DNA from: Pseudomonas putida
GTDB lineage: Bacteria; Pseudomonadota; Gammaproteobacteria; Pseudomonadales; Pseudomonadaceae
Direction of reading: 5' to 3'
Length of the DNA stretch: 64,000 bases
NCBI RefSeq assembly: GCF_026625125.1
Contig: NZ_CP113097.1
Span: 2,294,001-2,358,000, forward strand
Shown: piece by piece, positions 50,437 to 60,178 of the stretch
Numbering within the stretch: the stretch's first letter is position 1
How the letters are laid out: every line of letters starts with the position of its first letter
The notes under the pieces: generated by a model
Told to the model about the DNA's origin: nothing
The model's database searches: none
What the model saw: the letters and a program-made list of their open reading frames with translations, nothing else
Made by a program: the position numbers and the translations under genes

Positions 50437-51453
50437 TCACAACTGCGCCTGGACTTTGGCCGCCACATCGGCGGGCAACCAGGCCTTCCATACGTCTGGG
50501 TTGTTGTGCATGAACGCCTTCGCCGCCGCTTCCGGCGCCAGGCGTTTTTCGCTCATTTCAGCAAGTGCCTTGTTCAGGCGATCGATCGGCAGCTCGACCT
50601 TTTCGAACACGACAACCAGTTCCGGGTAGCTGTCCCTGAACGCTTTGGACACACCGATCGACAGTTTCGCCGGCAGCGACTCGCTGCCCCGTGGGTTCGG
50701 GTTGTTCGGGTCGGTGAGGGTTGCCCAGGCTTGGGCATCGAAGGGCGGCTCCTGCAGGCGCACCAGGTCGTGACGGCCGATCAGCGGTGTTGGGCTCCAG
50801 TAGTAGAACAGTACCGGTTTGCCGCGGCGGATGGCCGAGTCGACTTCCGCATCCAGTGCGGCTCCCGTGCCACTGCGAAAGTTGTTGTACAGGCTGTCGA
50901 GGCCATAGGCCTTGAGCTTCTGGCTATTGACGATCTCGGACGTCCAGCCGCTGGGGCTGTTGAGGAAGCGGCCCTTGCCTGGCGCTTCGGGGTCGCTGAA
51001 CACCTGCGGGTAGCGCTTGAGGTCGTCGACCGTGCGCAGGTCTGGCGCCAGCGCCTCCAGGCCACGATCCGGGTCGCCTTTGATCACGTAGGCCGGTACC
51101 CACCAGCCTTCTACAGCGTTTTTCACCGTGTCGCCCAAGGCGAACACCTGGCCGGCCTGCTCGGCCTTGACCCACGCCGGGCTGCGGCCGGCCCATTCCT
51201 CGGCGATGACCTGCAGGTCATTGCGCGCCAATGAGATTTCCATGCCGACGGTGCTGCCGGGGAGGGTCTCGGTGGGGTAGCCATACCCGTCCTCGACGAT
51301 CCGGCGCAGGATCGCGGTGGTCAGGGCGCCGCTTTCCCAGTTGATGGCGCCAAAGCGGATAGGGGTGCGTTGTTCAGCTGATGCCGCGCTGTCGGTGCTG
51401 GCCAGCCCCGCGGTGAGCAGCAGGGCGGCCAGCAGCGTTGGGATTTTCCTCAT
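50437..51453 (-). CDS. Glycine betaine/quaternary amine-type periplasmic binding protein (OpuAC/ProX family)
   Basis: A 338-residue binding protein with a Sec signal peptide (MRKIPTLLAALLLTAGLAST, cleaved near residue 26). IRFGAINWESGALTTAILRR and YGYPTETLPGS are typical of ProX/OpuAC proteins that bind betaine, choline or carnitine through an aromatic cage (Trp-rich: VEGWWVPAYVI, VLFYYWSPTPL). I chose the ATG at 51453 with GAGG 5 bases upstream. No permease or ATPase gene is beside it, so it is an orphan binding protein that shares a transporter encoded elsewhere. Confidence 0.88.
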   Translation of the reverse strand: MRKIPTLLAALLLTAGLASTDSAASAEQRTPIRFGAINWESGALTTAILRRIVEDGYGYPTETLPGSTVGMEISLARNDLQVIAEEWAGRSPAWVKAEQAGQVFALGDTVKNAVEGWWVPAYVIKGDPDRGLEALAPDLRTVDDLKRYPQVFSDPEAPGKGRFLNSPSGWTSEIVNSQKLKAYGLDSLYNNFRSGTGAALDAEVDSAIRRGKPVLFYYWSPTPLIGRHDLVRLQEPPFDAQAWATLTDPNNPNPRGSESLPAKLSIGVSKAFRDSYPELVVVFEKVELPIDRLNKALAEMSEKRLAPEAAAKAFMHNNPDVWKAWLPADVAAKVQAQL

Positions 51454-51621
51454 CAGTACCTCGACGGTTGTCACTGCGTGTGCCGGGCAAGTGTAGTCCA
51501 CCGTTTCGCACGCTTTGGCAGCACCACCGGAACTGCTTCTGTCTGTGCTCCAACGGTACCACTTGCAAGGCTTCGCCCCCGCCCGCGATCGCCGGGCCAG
51601 TCGAGACGAAAGGAAGACGAG

Positions 51622-53544
51622 ATGCGTTTGAATCTGGATTTCGTGTATTACCGCAACTTCACCTTCGATGGGCATTTCCATGTGCGTTGCAGCGGCGACG
51701 ACCTGCACAAGGTCAAGTCGATTCATTACCTGCTGGAGCGCATCGCAGGCGAAGGTGTGGTCCACCTGGATGGCGCTACGGTGGCTTCACAGGTCAGTAG
51801 CGGGCAGGTCGCCCACCATGGTTGCCCGGCCATGCTGAGCTGCGAGGCGCTGGCGGGCAGCTACAGGATCAGGCCGCAGGTGACGCTGATGGACAGCGAA
51901 ATCCTCGCGCTGAACCTGCCCGCCGAAGCGGACGCCACATGGCGCCCAGCACCGCTGGCCATCGACATCAGCGAGGGTGAACTGACCCGGGGCATTCTGG
52001 ACAGCGTGGCGTTATCGTCCACCTCCACGCGGCGCAAGCGATCGGTGCGGGCCGCGAGTGCATTCCCGTATCGCCCCGAAGGCCAGCGTTACCCCGCGCT
52101 GGTGCTGGTGTTCGCCGAAGGAGGCTACGCGCGGCTCATGGCTGACCTGCAGCCCGAGGCCAGGTCGGTACTGGCAAGGTACTGGCCGGGGCTGCAGCAC
52201 GTGATCCAGGTGCATCCGTTTCTTGACCATCTAGAACGGGAGGACGCGCGGTTCAAAGTGCTCGCCAATCACTACTGGATCGAGCAGCCCCAGAGCATGC
52301 TCAACGACACGTTCGTCGCGTTGATCCAGACCCTGGAGGCCCTTGATTACGTCGACGCCACGGCATTCGTGCCGCCTCAGCTCGAGCACGGCAACTTGCT
52401 GTTGCTCGGTGGGGCCGCTGTGATTGCCACACTGCTCACTGGCGGGGCGTATGTCGCCGGCACCAATGCCCACGATGAAGCCCAGCCCACCCCGGACTTC
52501 GAAGCCCTGCAGCGTTACCTGGATGCACCCGATGCCAGGTACCGCGGCCTGAACATTCGCAAAGTCTGGGCGGCTGGCGTGAAGGGCAGAGGTGCACGGG
52601 TGCACTTTTCCGATGGTGGCCTGCATGCCAACCATGAAGACTTGCGGGGCAACCCGAAGTTGAACGTGATTCCGCCATCGATCAACAGGGATGCAGACCA
52701 TGGCACCGCATCGGTCGGTGTGCTGTCGGCGCGTGACAACGGCCTCGGCATGACCGGTATTTGCCATGCGGCAGAGCTGTACCTGTATGACAACCTGGCC
52801 ATCGATGCGCGCAGTTACTCACAAACGCTGAAAAACCTGCTGGCTTACACCAGCGCTGGAGACATCGTCGCTATCAACCGGCAGACGGCCAACCCCAATG
52901 CGCTGGGTACGTTCTTGCCTTCGTTGCATGAAAAGACCTGGTGGGATGTCACCCAGGCGCTGACCGAGCGCGGTGCGGTAGTGCTCAATGCTGCGTGCAA
53001 CGGCACCTACAAGAGTGATGACAAGGCCGGCACCACACAGGGTTATGGTGTCGACCTTGGTGAGTGGCGCTATTTCAACGACCATGGTGACGCCGACGCG
53101 ATTCTGGTGGGGGCTTGCCATTCCTGGGATGGCAAAGCGCACCAGTACTCCAACTACAACTACCGCTACAGCATGCTCAATGCCTGGGGCGACAGTGTCG
53201 CGACGCTGGGTTACGGCGCACTGCAGGACAAGAACGAACACGACCGCGACTACACCAGCAACTATGGCGGCACCTCGAGCGCCACACCCCTGGTCACCGG
53301 CGCCCTGGCCTTGATCCAGTCCTACGCCATCGAACAGCATCACCTTTACCTGAACGCCCGGCAGATGCACCTGCTGGTGATGCAGTCGGGCTACAAGGAT
53401 GCCACGTCAGCCGATACCGGCAGGTTGCCCATGGGCGCCCGACCCAATGTACTGGGCGCCTTGATGCTGCTCGACCGGATCTTGCAGGCCGGCAGGTTTT
53501 ACCTGCCGGACGATGGTGTGTGCGGCGACGAATGTGCGTCTTAG
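51622..53544 (+). CDS. Subtilase (S8 serine peptidase) with long non-secretory N-terminal domain
   Basis: A 640-residue protein. The peptidase domain (about 310-640) has a likely Asp331 (VHFSDGGLHANHEDL), His360 (DADHGTASVGVLSA), Asn460 oxyanion residue (NAACNG) and Ser552 (GGTSSATPLVTGA). There is no signal peptide. Residues 1-255 form an unrecognised N-terminal domain, and residues about 258-281 (NLLLLGGAAVIATLLTGGAY) form one hydrophobic segment just before the peptidase part. I chose the ATG at 51622, 6 bases after AGGAAG. The membrane-anchored architecture is unusual for S8. Substrate unknown. Confidence 0.88.
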   Translation: MRLNLDFVYYRNFTFDGHFHVRCSGDDLHKVKSIHYLLERIAGEGVVHLDGATVASQVSSGQVAHHGCPAMLSCEALAGSYRIRPQVTLMDSEILALNLPAEADATWRPAPLAIDISEGELTRGILDSVALSSTSTRRKRSVRAASAFPYRPEGQRYPALVLVFAEGGYARLMADLQPEARSVLARYWPGLQHVIQVHPFLDHLEREDARFKVLANHYWIEQPQSMLNDTFVALIQTLEALDYVDATAFVPPQLEHGNLLLLGGAAVIATLLTGGAYVAGTNAHDEAQPTPDFEALQRYLDAPDARYRGLNIRKVWAAGVKGRGARVHFSDGGLHANHEDLRGNPKLNVIPPSINRDADHGTASVGVLSARDNGLGMTGICHAAELYLYDNLAIDARSYSQTLKNLLAYTSAGDIVAINRQTANPNALGTFLPSLHEKTWWDVTQALTERGAVVLNAACNGTYKSDDKAGTTQGYGVDLGEWRYFNDHGDADAILVGACHSWDGKAHQYSNYNYRYSMLNAWGDSVATLGYGALQDKNEHDRDYTSNYGGTSSATPLVTGALALIQSYAIEQHHLYLNARQMHLLVMQSGYKDATSADTGRLPMGARPNVLGALMLLDRILQAGRFYLPDDGVCGDECAS

Positions 53545-53547
53545 GGC

Positions 53548-55692
53548 TCAGACGCGGAACTGATCCATCAACGCCTGCTGTTGATTGGCCAGGCTGTTGA
53601 GCGACTGGCTGACCCGCGCCGATTCGTTGGCCTGGCCCGACAGCGATTCGGTGACATCACGTATGGTCGCGACATTGCTGTTGATCTCTTCGGCCACCGC
53701 GCTTTGTTCTTCGGCGGCCGAGGCGATCTGCAGGTTCATGTCGGTGATCACGGTCACGGCCTGGCCGATACGTTGCAGCGCGGTAACCGCCTGGCCGACC
53801 TGCTCGACACCGCCCTGGGCCTGGCGGTGGCTGTTGTCCATGGCGCCGACCACCTCGCGGGTGCCGGTTTGCAGTGCCTCGATGACCTGGCGGGTTTCTT
53901 CCACCGATTCCTGGGTGCGCTGCGCCAGGTTACGCACTTCATCGGCCACCACCGCGAAACCACGCCCGGCCTCGCCGGCACGGGCGGCTTCGATGGCGGC
54001 GTTGAGCGCTAGCAGGTTGGTCTGTTCGGCGATCGAACGGATCACCTCCAGCACCGAGCCGATTTTCTCACTGTTCTGCGCCAGCCCTTCGACTTCGCTC
54101 ATGGCCTGGCTCATGTTGGCGGCAAGTGTGTCGATGCTGTGGGTGGTGCGGTCGATCACCGCCAGGCCTTCGCGGGTGGCCTGGTCGGCATCGCGCGCCG
54201 CCTGGGCAGCCTGGGCGGCGCTGCGGGCGACGTCCTGGGCCGTGGCGCTCATTTCGTGCGAGGCGGTGGCCACCTGGTCGACCTGGCGGTATTGCTGCTC
54301 CATGCCGGCGCTGGTTTGCGTGGCAATTGCCGAGGACTGATCGGCGGTGCCGCGGGCTGCCTGCACCGAGCGTTTGACCTCGGCGATGGTCGGCTGCAGT
54401 TTGTCCAGGAAGCGGTTGAACCAACCGGCCAGTTCGCCGAGCTCGTCGTGCTTGTCGTAGGTCAGGCGGCGGGTGAGGTCGCCTTCACCGCTGGCGATGT
54501 CCTTGAGCATGGCCGCCACCCCGAGGATCGGCCGGGTCACGCCACGGGCCATCAGCCACACCAGCAGCAGGCCGGCAATCGCAGCGCCCAGGCCGAGGCC
54601 CAGTTCCAGCAGGGTGCCGCTGGTGTTCAGGGCGTCGAGCTCTTGTTTCAGCGCTTCGGCCGGGCCGGTCAGGGCGTTTTCCGGCACATCCAGCAGCACA
54701 CCCCATGGCTGGGCGCCAGGGATCGGCTGGAACGCCGCGAGTACCTTGAGGCGTTGCTGGTCGTGGTGGACGCTCAATTTACCCTCGGCCAGCTTACGTA
54801 CCAGTTCGGCGCCTTTGCCGGTGTCGACCTGGTCGAAACGCTGCGCCAGCTTGCTGGCGTCGGCGCTGTAGCCGGCCAGCAGGCCCACGGGGCTGAGGAT
54901 GCCGACCGTGGTGCGGCCTTCGTACAGGCTGCGGCTGGCTTCCTGGCTCAGGGCCTGCAGGCTGTTGAGGTTGATGTCGATGGACAGGGTGGCGATCACC
55001 TTGCCGTTGACCGCCAGCGGGAAGACGATGCTGGTCATCAGCACGCGCTGGCCGTCGATGTCGTAGAAATAGGGTTCCACCACGCACACCTTGCCGCTGC
55101 TGCGCGGGCACACCCACCAGGTGTTGGCGGGCTGGCCGCTGGGGCCGATCTCGGTGTTGCTCATGTCGTGTTCGGGCAGGGCCATGGCAGTCAGCTGGCC
55201 GGCCCGCGGTTGCGACCAGTACAGGGCGAAACGCCCGGTCTCGTTGCTGCCAAGCTCGGGCTGGCCGGTGAACAGGCTGTCCTTGCCGTCCAGCGCATTG
55301 GGTTCGAATACCAGTGACAGGCCCAGCAGCTCGGGGTTGGCCTGCAGGGCTGCACGAACCTGGCGGGTCATGTCTTCACGCAGGTCATAGGCATCGAGGA
55401 AGCGCTTTTCCGCCTGCTCACGCAGGAACAGCACCTGGCGGGCGAACCCGGCACCGTACTGGTAGGCGTCCATGAACTGGCGACGAATGTTCAGGGCCTG
55501 AACTTCGCCTTGCGACTCGATGCGCGCCTGCGCCGCTTCACTGAGCATCTTCTCGCTGCTGGCTTTGACCAGGTCCGAGCTGTGGTCCATGCGGTAGAGC
55601 GAAAGGCCAACGAGCAGTGTGACGATGCTGGCCAGGCACAGGCCGGCAAGCAGGGTGATCTTCCACTGGATGGAAAGTTGTCGCAAAGGCAT
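53548..55692 (-). CDS. Methyl-accepting chemotaxis protein with periplasmic CACHE-type sensor
   Basis: A 714-residue chemoreceptor. The first membrane helix is [21 protein letters not shown] (about 12-32), then a long periplasmic double-CACHE-like domain (about 40-370; [36 protein letters not shown]), a second helix ([20 protein letters not shown]), a HAMP domain and a cytoplasmic signalling hairpin with [20 protein letters not shown]. No CheR-binding pentapeptide ends it. The ligand is unknown. Convergent with the subtilase, 3 bases apart. Confidence 0.93.
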   Translation of the reverse strand: MPLRQLSIQWKITLLAGLCLASIVTLLVGLSLYRMDHSSDLVKASSEKMLSEAAQARIESQGEVQALNIRRQFMDAYQYGAGFARQVLFLREQAEKRFLDAYDLREDMTRQVRAALQANPELLGLSLVFEPNALDGKDSLFTGQPELGSNETGRFALYWSQPRAGQLTAMALPEHDMSNTEIGPSGQPANTWWVCPRSSGKVCVVEPYFYDIDGQRVLMTSIVFPLAVNGKVIATLSIDINLNSLQALSQEASRSLYEGRTTVGILSPVGLLAGYSADASKLAQRFDQVDTGKGAELVRKLAEGKLSVHHDQQRLKVLAAFQPIPGAQPWGVLLDVPENALTGPAEALKQELDALNTSGTLLELGLGLGAAIAGLLLVWLMARGVTRPILGVAAMLKDIASGEGDLTRRLTYDKHDELGELAGWFNRFLDKLQPTIAEVKRSVQAARGTADQSSAIATQTSAGMEQQYRQVDQVATASHEMSATAQDVARSAAQAAQAARDADQATREGLAVIDRTTHSIDTLAANMSQAMSEVEGLAQNSEKIGSVLEVIRSIAEQTNLLALNAAIEAARAGEAGRGFAVVADEVRNLAQRTQESVEETRQVIEALQTGTREVVGAMDNSHRQAQGGVEQVGQAVTALQRIGQAVTVITDMNLQIASAAEEQSAVAEEINSNVATIRDVTESLSGQANESARVSQSLNSLANQQQALMDQFRV

Positions 55693-55908
55693 GGGGCGCC
55701 CCTTTTTTGAGGGTAAGGGTTTGGCTTTGGAACTCGGTCGGGGCTCAGCCCCTGCGTTATATCGGCGCTCTGTGGTTTTTCTTTATTCAAACATTCAATT
55801 TAAATTTGCCGGCCCGCGTAATACGCCGCCCTCTGGCGCTTTTGACATCTGTGCCCCAGTGCTGCAGAGTGCGCGCTTTTTGTCTGCAGCTACGAGGAAA
55901 GCCAAACC

Positions 55909-57228
55909 ATGAATGCAGTGATTGCCGCGGTAGGCATCATGCTGATACTCAGCCTGTCACGGGTGCACGTGGTCATCGCCTTGATCATCGGCGCCTTGGC
56001 CGGCGGCCTGGTCGGCGGCCTGGGCATGGAGGGAACGCTCAAGGCCTTCAACGGCGGCCTGGGCGGCGGCGCCACGGTGGCGTTGTCCTATGCCTTGCTC
56101 GGCGCCTTTGCCGTGGCCATCGCCAAGTCCGGCCTGGCCCACGCCCTGGCCGACCGTGCGCTGGCGATGATCGACCGCCAGGGGCAGGCCACCGGCGGCA
56201 AGGTCAAGTGGCTGCTGATCGGCCTGATGCTGGTGGTGGCGGTGTCGTCGCAGAATATCCTGCCGATTCACATTGCCTTCATCCCGCTGCTGGTGCCGCC
56301 GCTGCTGTATGTACTGACCCGCCTGCGCATCGACCGCCGGCTGATCGCCTGCGTGATCACCTTTGGCTTGATCACGCCCTACATGTTCCTGCCGGTGGGG
56401 TTCGGCAATATCTTCCTCAATGAGATCCTGTTGGCCAACGTTGCCCGCGCCGGCGTCGATGTGAGCGGTGTCAACGTCACCCATGCCATGGCCATTCCGG
56501 CAGCGGGCATGCTGGCCGGCTTGCTGCTGGCGGTGTGCTTCAGCTACCGCAAAAAGCGTGATTATGACCTGGCGCGCATCGAGCAGGTCGAGCAGGTCAG
56601 CGTGCAGTACAACCCGCTGACCCTGCTGGTGGCGGGGCTGGCGATCGCTGCGGCGTTCATCGTTCAGCTGTGGCTGGACTCGATGATCATCGGTGCCATG
56701 GTCGGCTTCCTGATCTTCTCACTGTCGGGCATCGTGCGCTGGAAAGACACCGACAGCCTGTTCACCGAAGGCATGAAGATGATGGCCATGATCGGGTTCA
56801 TCATGATCGCCGCTTCGGGGTTCGCCGAGGTACTCAAAGCCACTGGCGAGGTCAAAGGCCTGGTGGAAACCTCGGCGCAATGGATCGACCACAGCAAGGG
56901 CGTTGGTGCCTTGCTGATGCTGCTGGTGGGGTTGCTGGTGACCATGGGCATTGGCTCGTCGTTCTCGACGGTGCCGATTCTGGCGGCGATCTTCGTGCCG
57001 CTGTGCGTGCAGCTGGGCTTCGACCCCTTGGCCACCGTGTGCATCGTCGGCACCGCCGGTGCCCTGGGCGATGCAGGCTCGCCGGCATCGGACTCGACCC
57101 TGGGGCCAACCTCGGGGCTCAACGTCGATGGCCAGCATCACCACATCTGGGACACCGTGGTACCGACCTTCCTGCACTACAACCTGCCACTGCTGGCGTT
57201 TGGCTGGTTGGCGGCGATGACGCTCTAG
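55909..57228 (+). CDS. Na+/H+ antiporter family (NhaC-like) membrane protein
   Basis: A 439-residue inner-membrane protein with about 11-12 hydrophobic segments. It contains [19 protein letters not shown] and [20 protein letters not shown], the conserved polar patches of the Na+/H+ antiporter-related (NhaC-type) family. GAGGAAAG lies before the ATG. Direction of transport and substrate cannot be told. Divergent from the chemoreceptor gene; the 216-base gap is AT-rich with no clear operator. Confidence 0.85.
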   Translation: MNAVIAAVGIMLILSLSRVHVVIALIIGALAGGLVGGLGMEGTLKAFNGGLGGGATVALSYALLGAFAVAIAKSGLAHALADRALAMIDRQGQATGGKVKWLLIGLMLVVAVSSQNILPIHIAFIPLLVPPLLYVLTRLRIDRRLIACVITFGLITPYMFLPVGFGNIFLNEILLANVARAGVDVSGVNVTHAMAIPAAGMLAGLLLAVCFSYRKKRDYDLARIEQVEQVSVQYNPLTLLVAGLAIAAAFIVQLWLDSMIIGAMVGFLIFSLSGIVRWKDTDSLFTEGMKMMAMIGFIMIAASGFAEVLKATGEVKGLVETSAQWIDHSKGVGALLMLLVGLLVTMGIGSSFSTVPILAAIFVPLCVQLGFDPLATVCIVGTAGALGDAGSPASDSTLGPTSGLNVDGQHHHIWDTVVPTFLHYNLPLLAFGWLAAMTL

Positions 57229-57232
57229 GGCA

Positions 57233-58243
57233 TCAGCCCTTGTCGGGCGGTGGGGAAATGCTGTTGAGGACAGTGCTGCCGTCCTTGCTGCGGGTCAGGT
57301 AGACCGGCAGCACCTTGGGCAGGTTGTCCACCAGGCGCCCGACTTCACGGGTGTTGTAGATGCCGCTGATGCGGATGCGGCCGGTGCTGGCATCGGCCAG
57401 CAGCAGGGGCGCATCGAGGTAGCGGTTGATCACCGGCAGTGCCTGTTCGAGGCTGAGGTTGTCGAGCACCAGCTGGCCGCGGCGCCAGGCCAGGCTGTTG
57501 CCGTGGTCTTCGCTCTGGGCCAGCTGCGGTTCGAAGTCGCCAGTACGGTAGCTGGCCTGCATGCCGGGGCCCAGGCGGTAGCCGCCGGTGCTGCCGTCGC
57601 TGCTGACCAGCACCGACCCCTGCACCAGGGTGACCTTGACCTGGTCCTGATACTTCCACACGTTGAATTGGGTGCCGGTGACCCGGGTCTGGCCTTGGCC
57701 GGCACGGACGATGAACGGGTGGCTGCTGTCATGCTGCACCTTGAAGAACGCTTCGCCTCGCGTGAGCGTGACCTGGCGCTGGTCCCTGAAGTTGAAGTAG
57801 GTCAGTTCGGTATTGAGGTTGAGCTCCACCGTGCTGCCGTCGCTCAGCTGGACCGTCCGTGCCTGGTTGCCTGCTTCAATGTGCTGGTAGTGGTTGGGTA
57901 GCCAGCCTTGCATCCAGCCGATCCAGCCCGCCAGGGGCAAAACCAGCAGGGCGACGGCTGCCGCCGAGGCCATTGGCCGCCAATGATGGCGCCGCCTCGC
58001 CACCTGACGCGGCGGCGGGTTGAAGTCGACGACCGTGGCGTTGCGCGGCAAAAGGTCGGCGGTGAACCAGATCTCCAGCATCGCCTGGTATTCGTCGTGG
58101 TGGCGCGGGTCCGCTGCCAACCAGCGGGCGAAGGCCTCGCGCTCGGCCGGGGTGCAATCGTCGGCGTGCAGGCGCATGCACCACTGCGCGGCGGCGTCGG
58201 TGATGGCATCGTCAGGGCTGGGATTGAGGCGGTCTTGGTTCAT
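57233..58243 (-). CDS. FecR-family regulator without adjacent sigma factor
   Basis: A 336-residue FecR protein. The N-terminal DUF4880 region reads AAQWCMRLHADDCTPAEREA, one membrane segment is at about 92-112 (ASAAAVALLVLPLAGWIGWM), the FecR domain follows (GNQARTVQLSDGSTVELNLN), and the C-terminal DUF4974 region is NLSLEQALPVINRYLDAPLL. GGAG precedes the ATG. No ECF sigma gene or TonB receptor gene is adjacent, but a Fur-box-like sequence lies upstream. Confidence 0.9.
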   Translation of the reverse strand: MNQDRLNPSPDDAITDAAAQWCMRLHADDCTPAEREAFARWLAADPRHHDEYQAMLEIWFTADLLPRNATVVDFNPPPRQVARRRHHWRPMASAAAVALLVLPLAGWIGWMQGWLPNHYQHIEAGNQARTVQLSDGSTVELNLNTELTYFNFRDQRQVTLTRGEAFFKVQHDSSHPFIVRAGQGQTRVTGTQFNVWKYQDQVKVTLVQGSVLVSSDGSTGGYRLGPGMQASYRTGDFEPQLAQSEDHGNSLAWRRGQLVLDNLSLEQALPVINRYLDAPLLLADASTGRIRISGIYNTREVGRLVDNLPKVLPVYLTRSKDGSTVLNSISPPPDKG

Positions 58244-58300
58244 TGCGGCTCCGGGTTTTGCGCATTCTACTCCTGCCAGGGGGCTCCCGAGAACCGAGGT

Positions 58301-58318
58301 AATGGCGAATGACTATCA
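58301..58318. promoter_or_regulatory. Fur-box-like site upstream of the orphan fecR
   Basis: AATGGCGAATGACTATCA matches the Pseudomonas form AATGAGAATGATTATCA with few changes, read on the plus strand. It is about 58 bases upstream of the fecR start, where an iron-repressed promoter is expected. Confidence 0.5.
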
Positions 58319-58426
58319 GTTGTGTGTGTTTTTCATCGGGTTCACCCGTGTTTTTCAGCGTTTGAGAACCTTTCCCGGTCACCTGCGGGTTACCCAGGCT
58401 ATTTCCATAGCCCCCTAATGAAAGCT

Positions 58427-58454
58427 TTGACATTTGCTGCCTAGGCAGTAATAT
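58427..58454 (+). promoter_or_regulatory. Promoter and MarR-type operator of the efflux operon
   Basis: TTGACA (58427-58432) and TAATAT (58449-58454) are 16 bases apart. The perfect palindrome CTGCCTAGGCAG (58437-58448) fills the spacer, extended to TTGCTGCCTAGGCAGTAA with one mismatch. A MarR dimer here would cover both promoter boxes, giving autoregulation of the marR-emrAB operon. Confidence 0.7.
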
Positions 58455-58482
58455 TTTTACACAATTGTCCGAGCTGCTGTCG

Positions 58483-58956
58483 ATGTCCCATTTCACCCCG
58501 CAAAACTTCCAGTCCTGCGCCATCGGCATGCTCCTGGGCCGTGCGGCCATCCTGAAGGACCGCATTCTCGACTGGCACCTCGAATCAGAAGGCGTCACCG
58601 CCGCGCAGTTCAAGGTGTTGATCATCGTCACCCAGTACCAGGTGGATACGCCGGCCGAGGTCTGCCGCTATCTGGGCCTGGACAGCGGCTCGATGACCCG
58701 CATGCTCGACCGGCTCGAGCACAAGGGCCTGCTCTTGCGCAACCGCTGCGCCGACGACCGTCGCCAGGTACGCCTGGCCCTGACCGCCGACGGCCAGCGC
58801 CTGGCCGACCGCTTGCCAGAGATCGGCGCGGCGGCGATGAACGAACTGGTCGGCGTGCTGCAGCCTGACGAACTCAAGACCCTTGAAGGCCTGCTGGCCA
58901 AGGTCCTGCTCGGTGCCGGCGACCCTCTGACGATCCGCCGCTACGGCGATCGTTGA
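58483..58956 (+). CDS. MarR-family regulator of an EmrAB-type pump
   Basis: A 157-residue MarR/EmrR-family repressor. PAEVCRYLGLDSGSMTRMLD is the recognition helix region, and RCADDRRQVRLALTADGQRL the wing. I chose the ATG at 58483 (MSHFTPQNFQS); a TTG at 58465 is possible. It is first in an operon with emrA and emrB, as emrR is in E. coli. The ligand is unknown. Confidence 0.88.
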   Translation: MSHFTPQNFQSCAIGMLLGRAAILKDRILDWHLESEGVTAAQFKVLIIVTQYQVDTPAEVCRYLGLDSGSMTRMLDRLEHKGLLLRNRCADDRRQVRLALTADGQRLADRLPEIGAAAMNELVGVLQPDELKTLEGLLAKVLLGAGDPLTIRRYGDR

Positions 58957-58984
58957 TCCCTGTTACATATTCCAAGGTATTGTC

Positions 58985-60178
58985 ATGGCCAATAACGCAG
59001 ACAACTCAACTCCCTCCGCCGCACCCGAACCGTCGCGCAAGCGCAAGGTCTGGCTGCTTGGCCTGTTGCTGGTGGTGCTGCTCGCCGGCGCTGGCGCCTG
59101 GGCTTGGTACAGCCTGATCGGGCGCTGGCACGAAAGCACCGACGACGCCTACGTCAACGGCAACGTCGTGGAGATCACCCCGCTGGTCACCGGCACCGTT
59201 ACCAGCATTGGCGCCGATGACGGCGACCTGGTGCACGCCGGCCAGGTGCTGCTGCAGTTCGATCCCGCCGACAGCGAGGTGGCCCTGCAGTCTGCCGAAG
59301 CCAAGCTGGCCCGCACGGTGCGAGAGGTCCGTGGCCTGTACAGCAACGTCGATTCCCTCAAGGCCCAGCTGCAGACCCGCCAGGCCGAGCTGCAGAAGGC
59401 CCAGCAGAACTACAACCGACGCAAGGTGCTGGCCGACAGCGGCGCGATTGCCGCAGAAGAAATCTCCCACGCCCGGGACGACCTGACCGTGGCCCAGGCC
59501 GCCGTCAACAGCGCCCGTCAGCAGCTCAATACCAGTACGGCGCTGGTGGACGACACGGTGGTGTCTTCGCACCCCGAGGTCATGGCCGCCGCCGCCGATC
59601 TGCGCCAGGCATACCTGGACCACGCACGCACCACGCTGGTGGCGCCAGTCACCGGTTACGTTGCCAAACGTACCGTGCAGCTCGGCCAGCGTTTGCAGCC
59701 GGGCACCGCGACCATGGCAGTCATCCCCCTGGACGAGGTGTGGATCGACGCCAACTTCAAGGAAACCCAGCTGCGCGACATGCGTATCGGCCAACCCGTG
59801 GAAATCAGCGCTGACCTGTACGGCAGCGACGTCAAGTACAGCGGCACGGTCGACAGCCTGGGCGCCGGTACCGGCAGCGCCTTCGCCTTGCTGCCGGCAC
59901 AGAACGCCACCGGCAACTGGATCAAGATCGTCCAGCGCGTGCCGGTGCGCATCCACCTCAGCCCGGATCAGCTCAAGGACCACCCGCTGCGCATCGGCCT
60001 GTCCACCGTGGTCGAGGTCGACCTGCACGACCAGAGTGGCCCGGCCCTGGCCCAGCAGCCACCGCAGCAGGCCAGCTACACCACCCAGGTGTACGACCGT
60101 CAGTTGGTCGAAGCTGACCGTCTGATCGCTCGGCTGATCCACGACAACAGTGCCCCTGGCAAGACGGCGCAACGATGA
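58985..60178 (+). CDS. emrA: EmrA/HlyD-family membrane-fusion protein
   Basis: A 397-residue periplasmic adaptor of a multidrug pump. One membrane helix is at about 20-40 (KVWLLGLLLVVLLAGAGAWA), followed by the lipoyl-like STDDAYVNGNVVEITPLVTG, a coiled-coil region (about 98-190) and the barrel domain with DEVWIDANFKETQLRDMRIG. It links EmrB to an outer-membrane channel encoded elsewhere. Its stop overlaps emrB by 4 bases. Confidence 0.92.
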   Translation: MANNADNSTPSAAPEPSRKRKVWLLGLLLVVLLAGAGAWAWYSLIGRWHESTDDAYVNGNVVEITPLVTGTVTSIGADDGDLVHAGQVLLQFDPADSEVALQSAEAKLARTVREVRGLYSNVDSLKAQLQTRQAELQKAQQNYNRRKVLADSGAIAAEEISHARDDLTVAQAAVNSARQQLNTSTALVDDTVVSSHPEVMAAAADLRQAYLDHARTTLVAPVTGYVAKRTVQLGQRLQPGTATMAVIPLDEVWIDANFKETQLRDMRIGQPVEISADLYGSDVKYSGTVDSLGAGTGSAFALLPAQNATGNWIKIVQRVPVRIHLSPDQLKDHPLRIGLSTVVEVDLHDQSGPALAQQPPQQASYTTQVYDRQLVEADRLIARLIHDNSAPGKTAQR

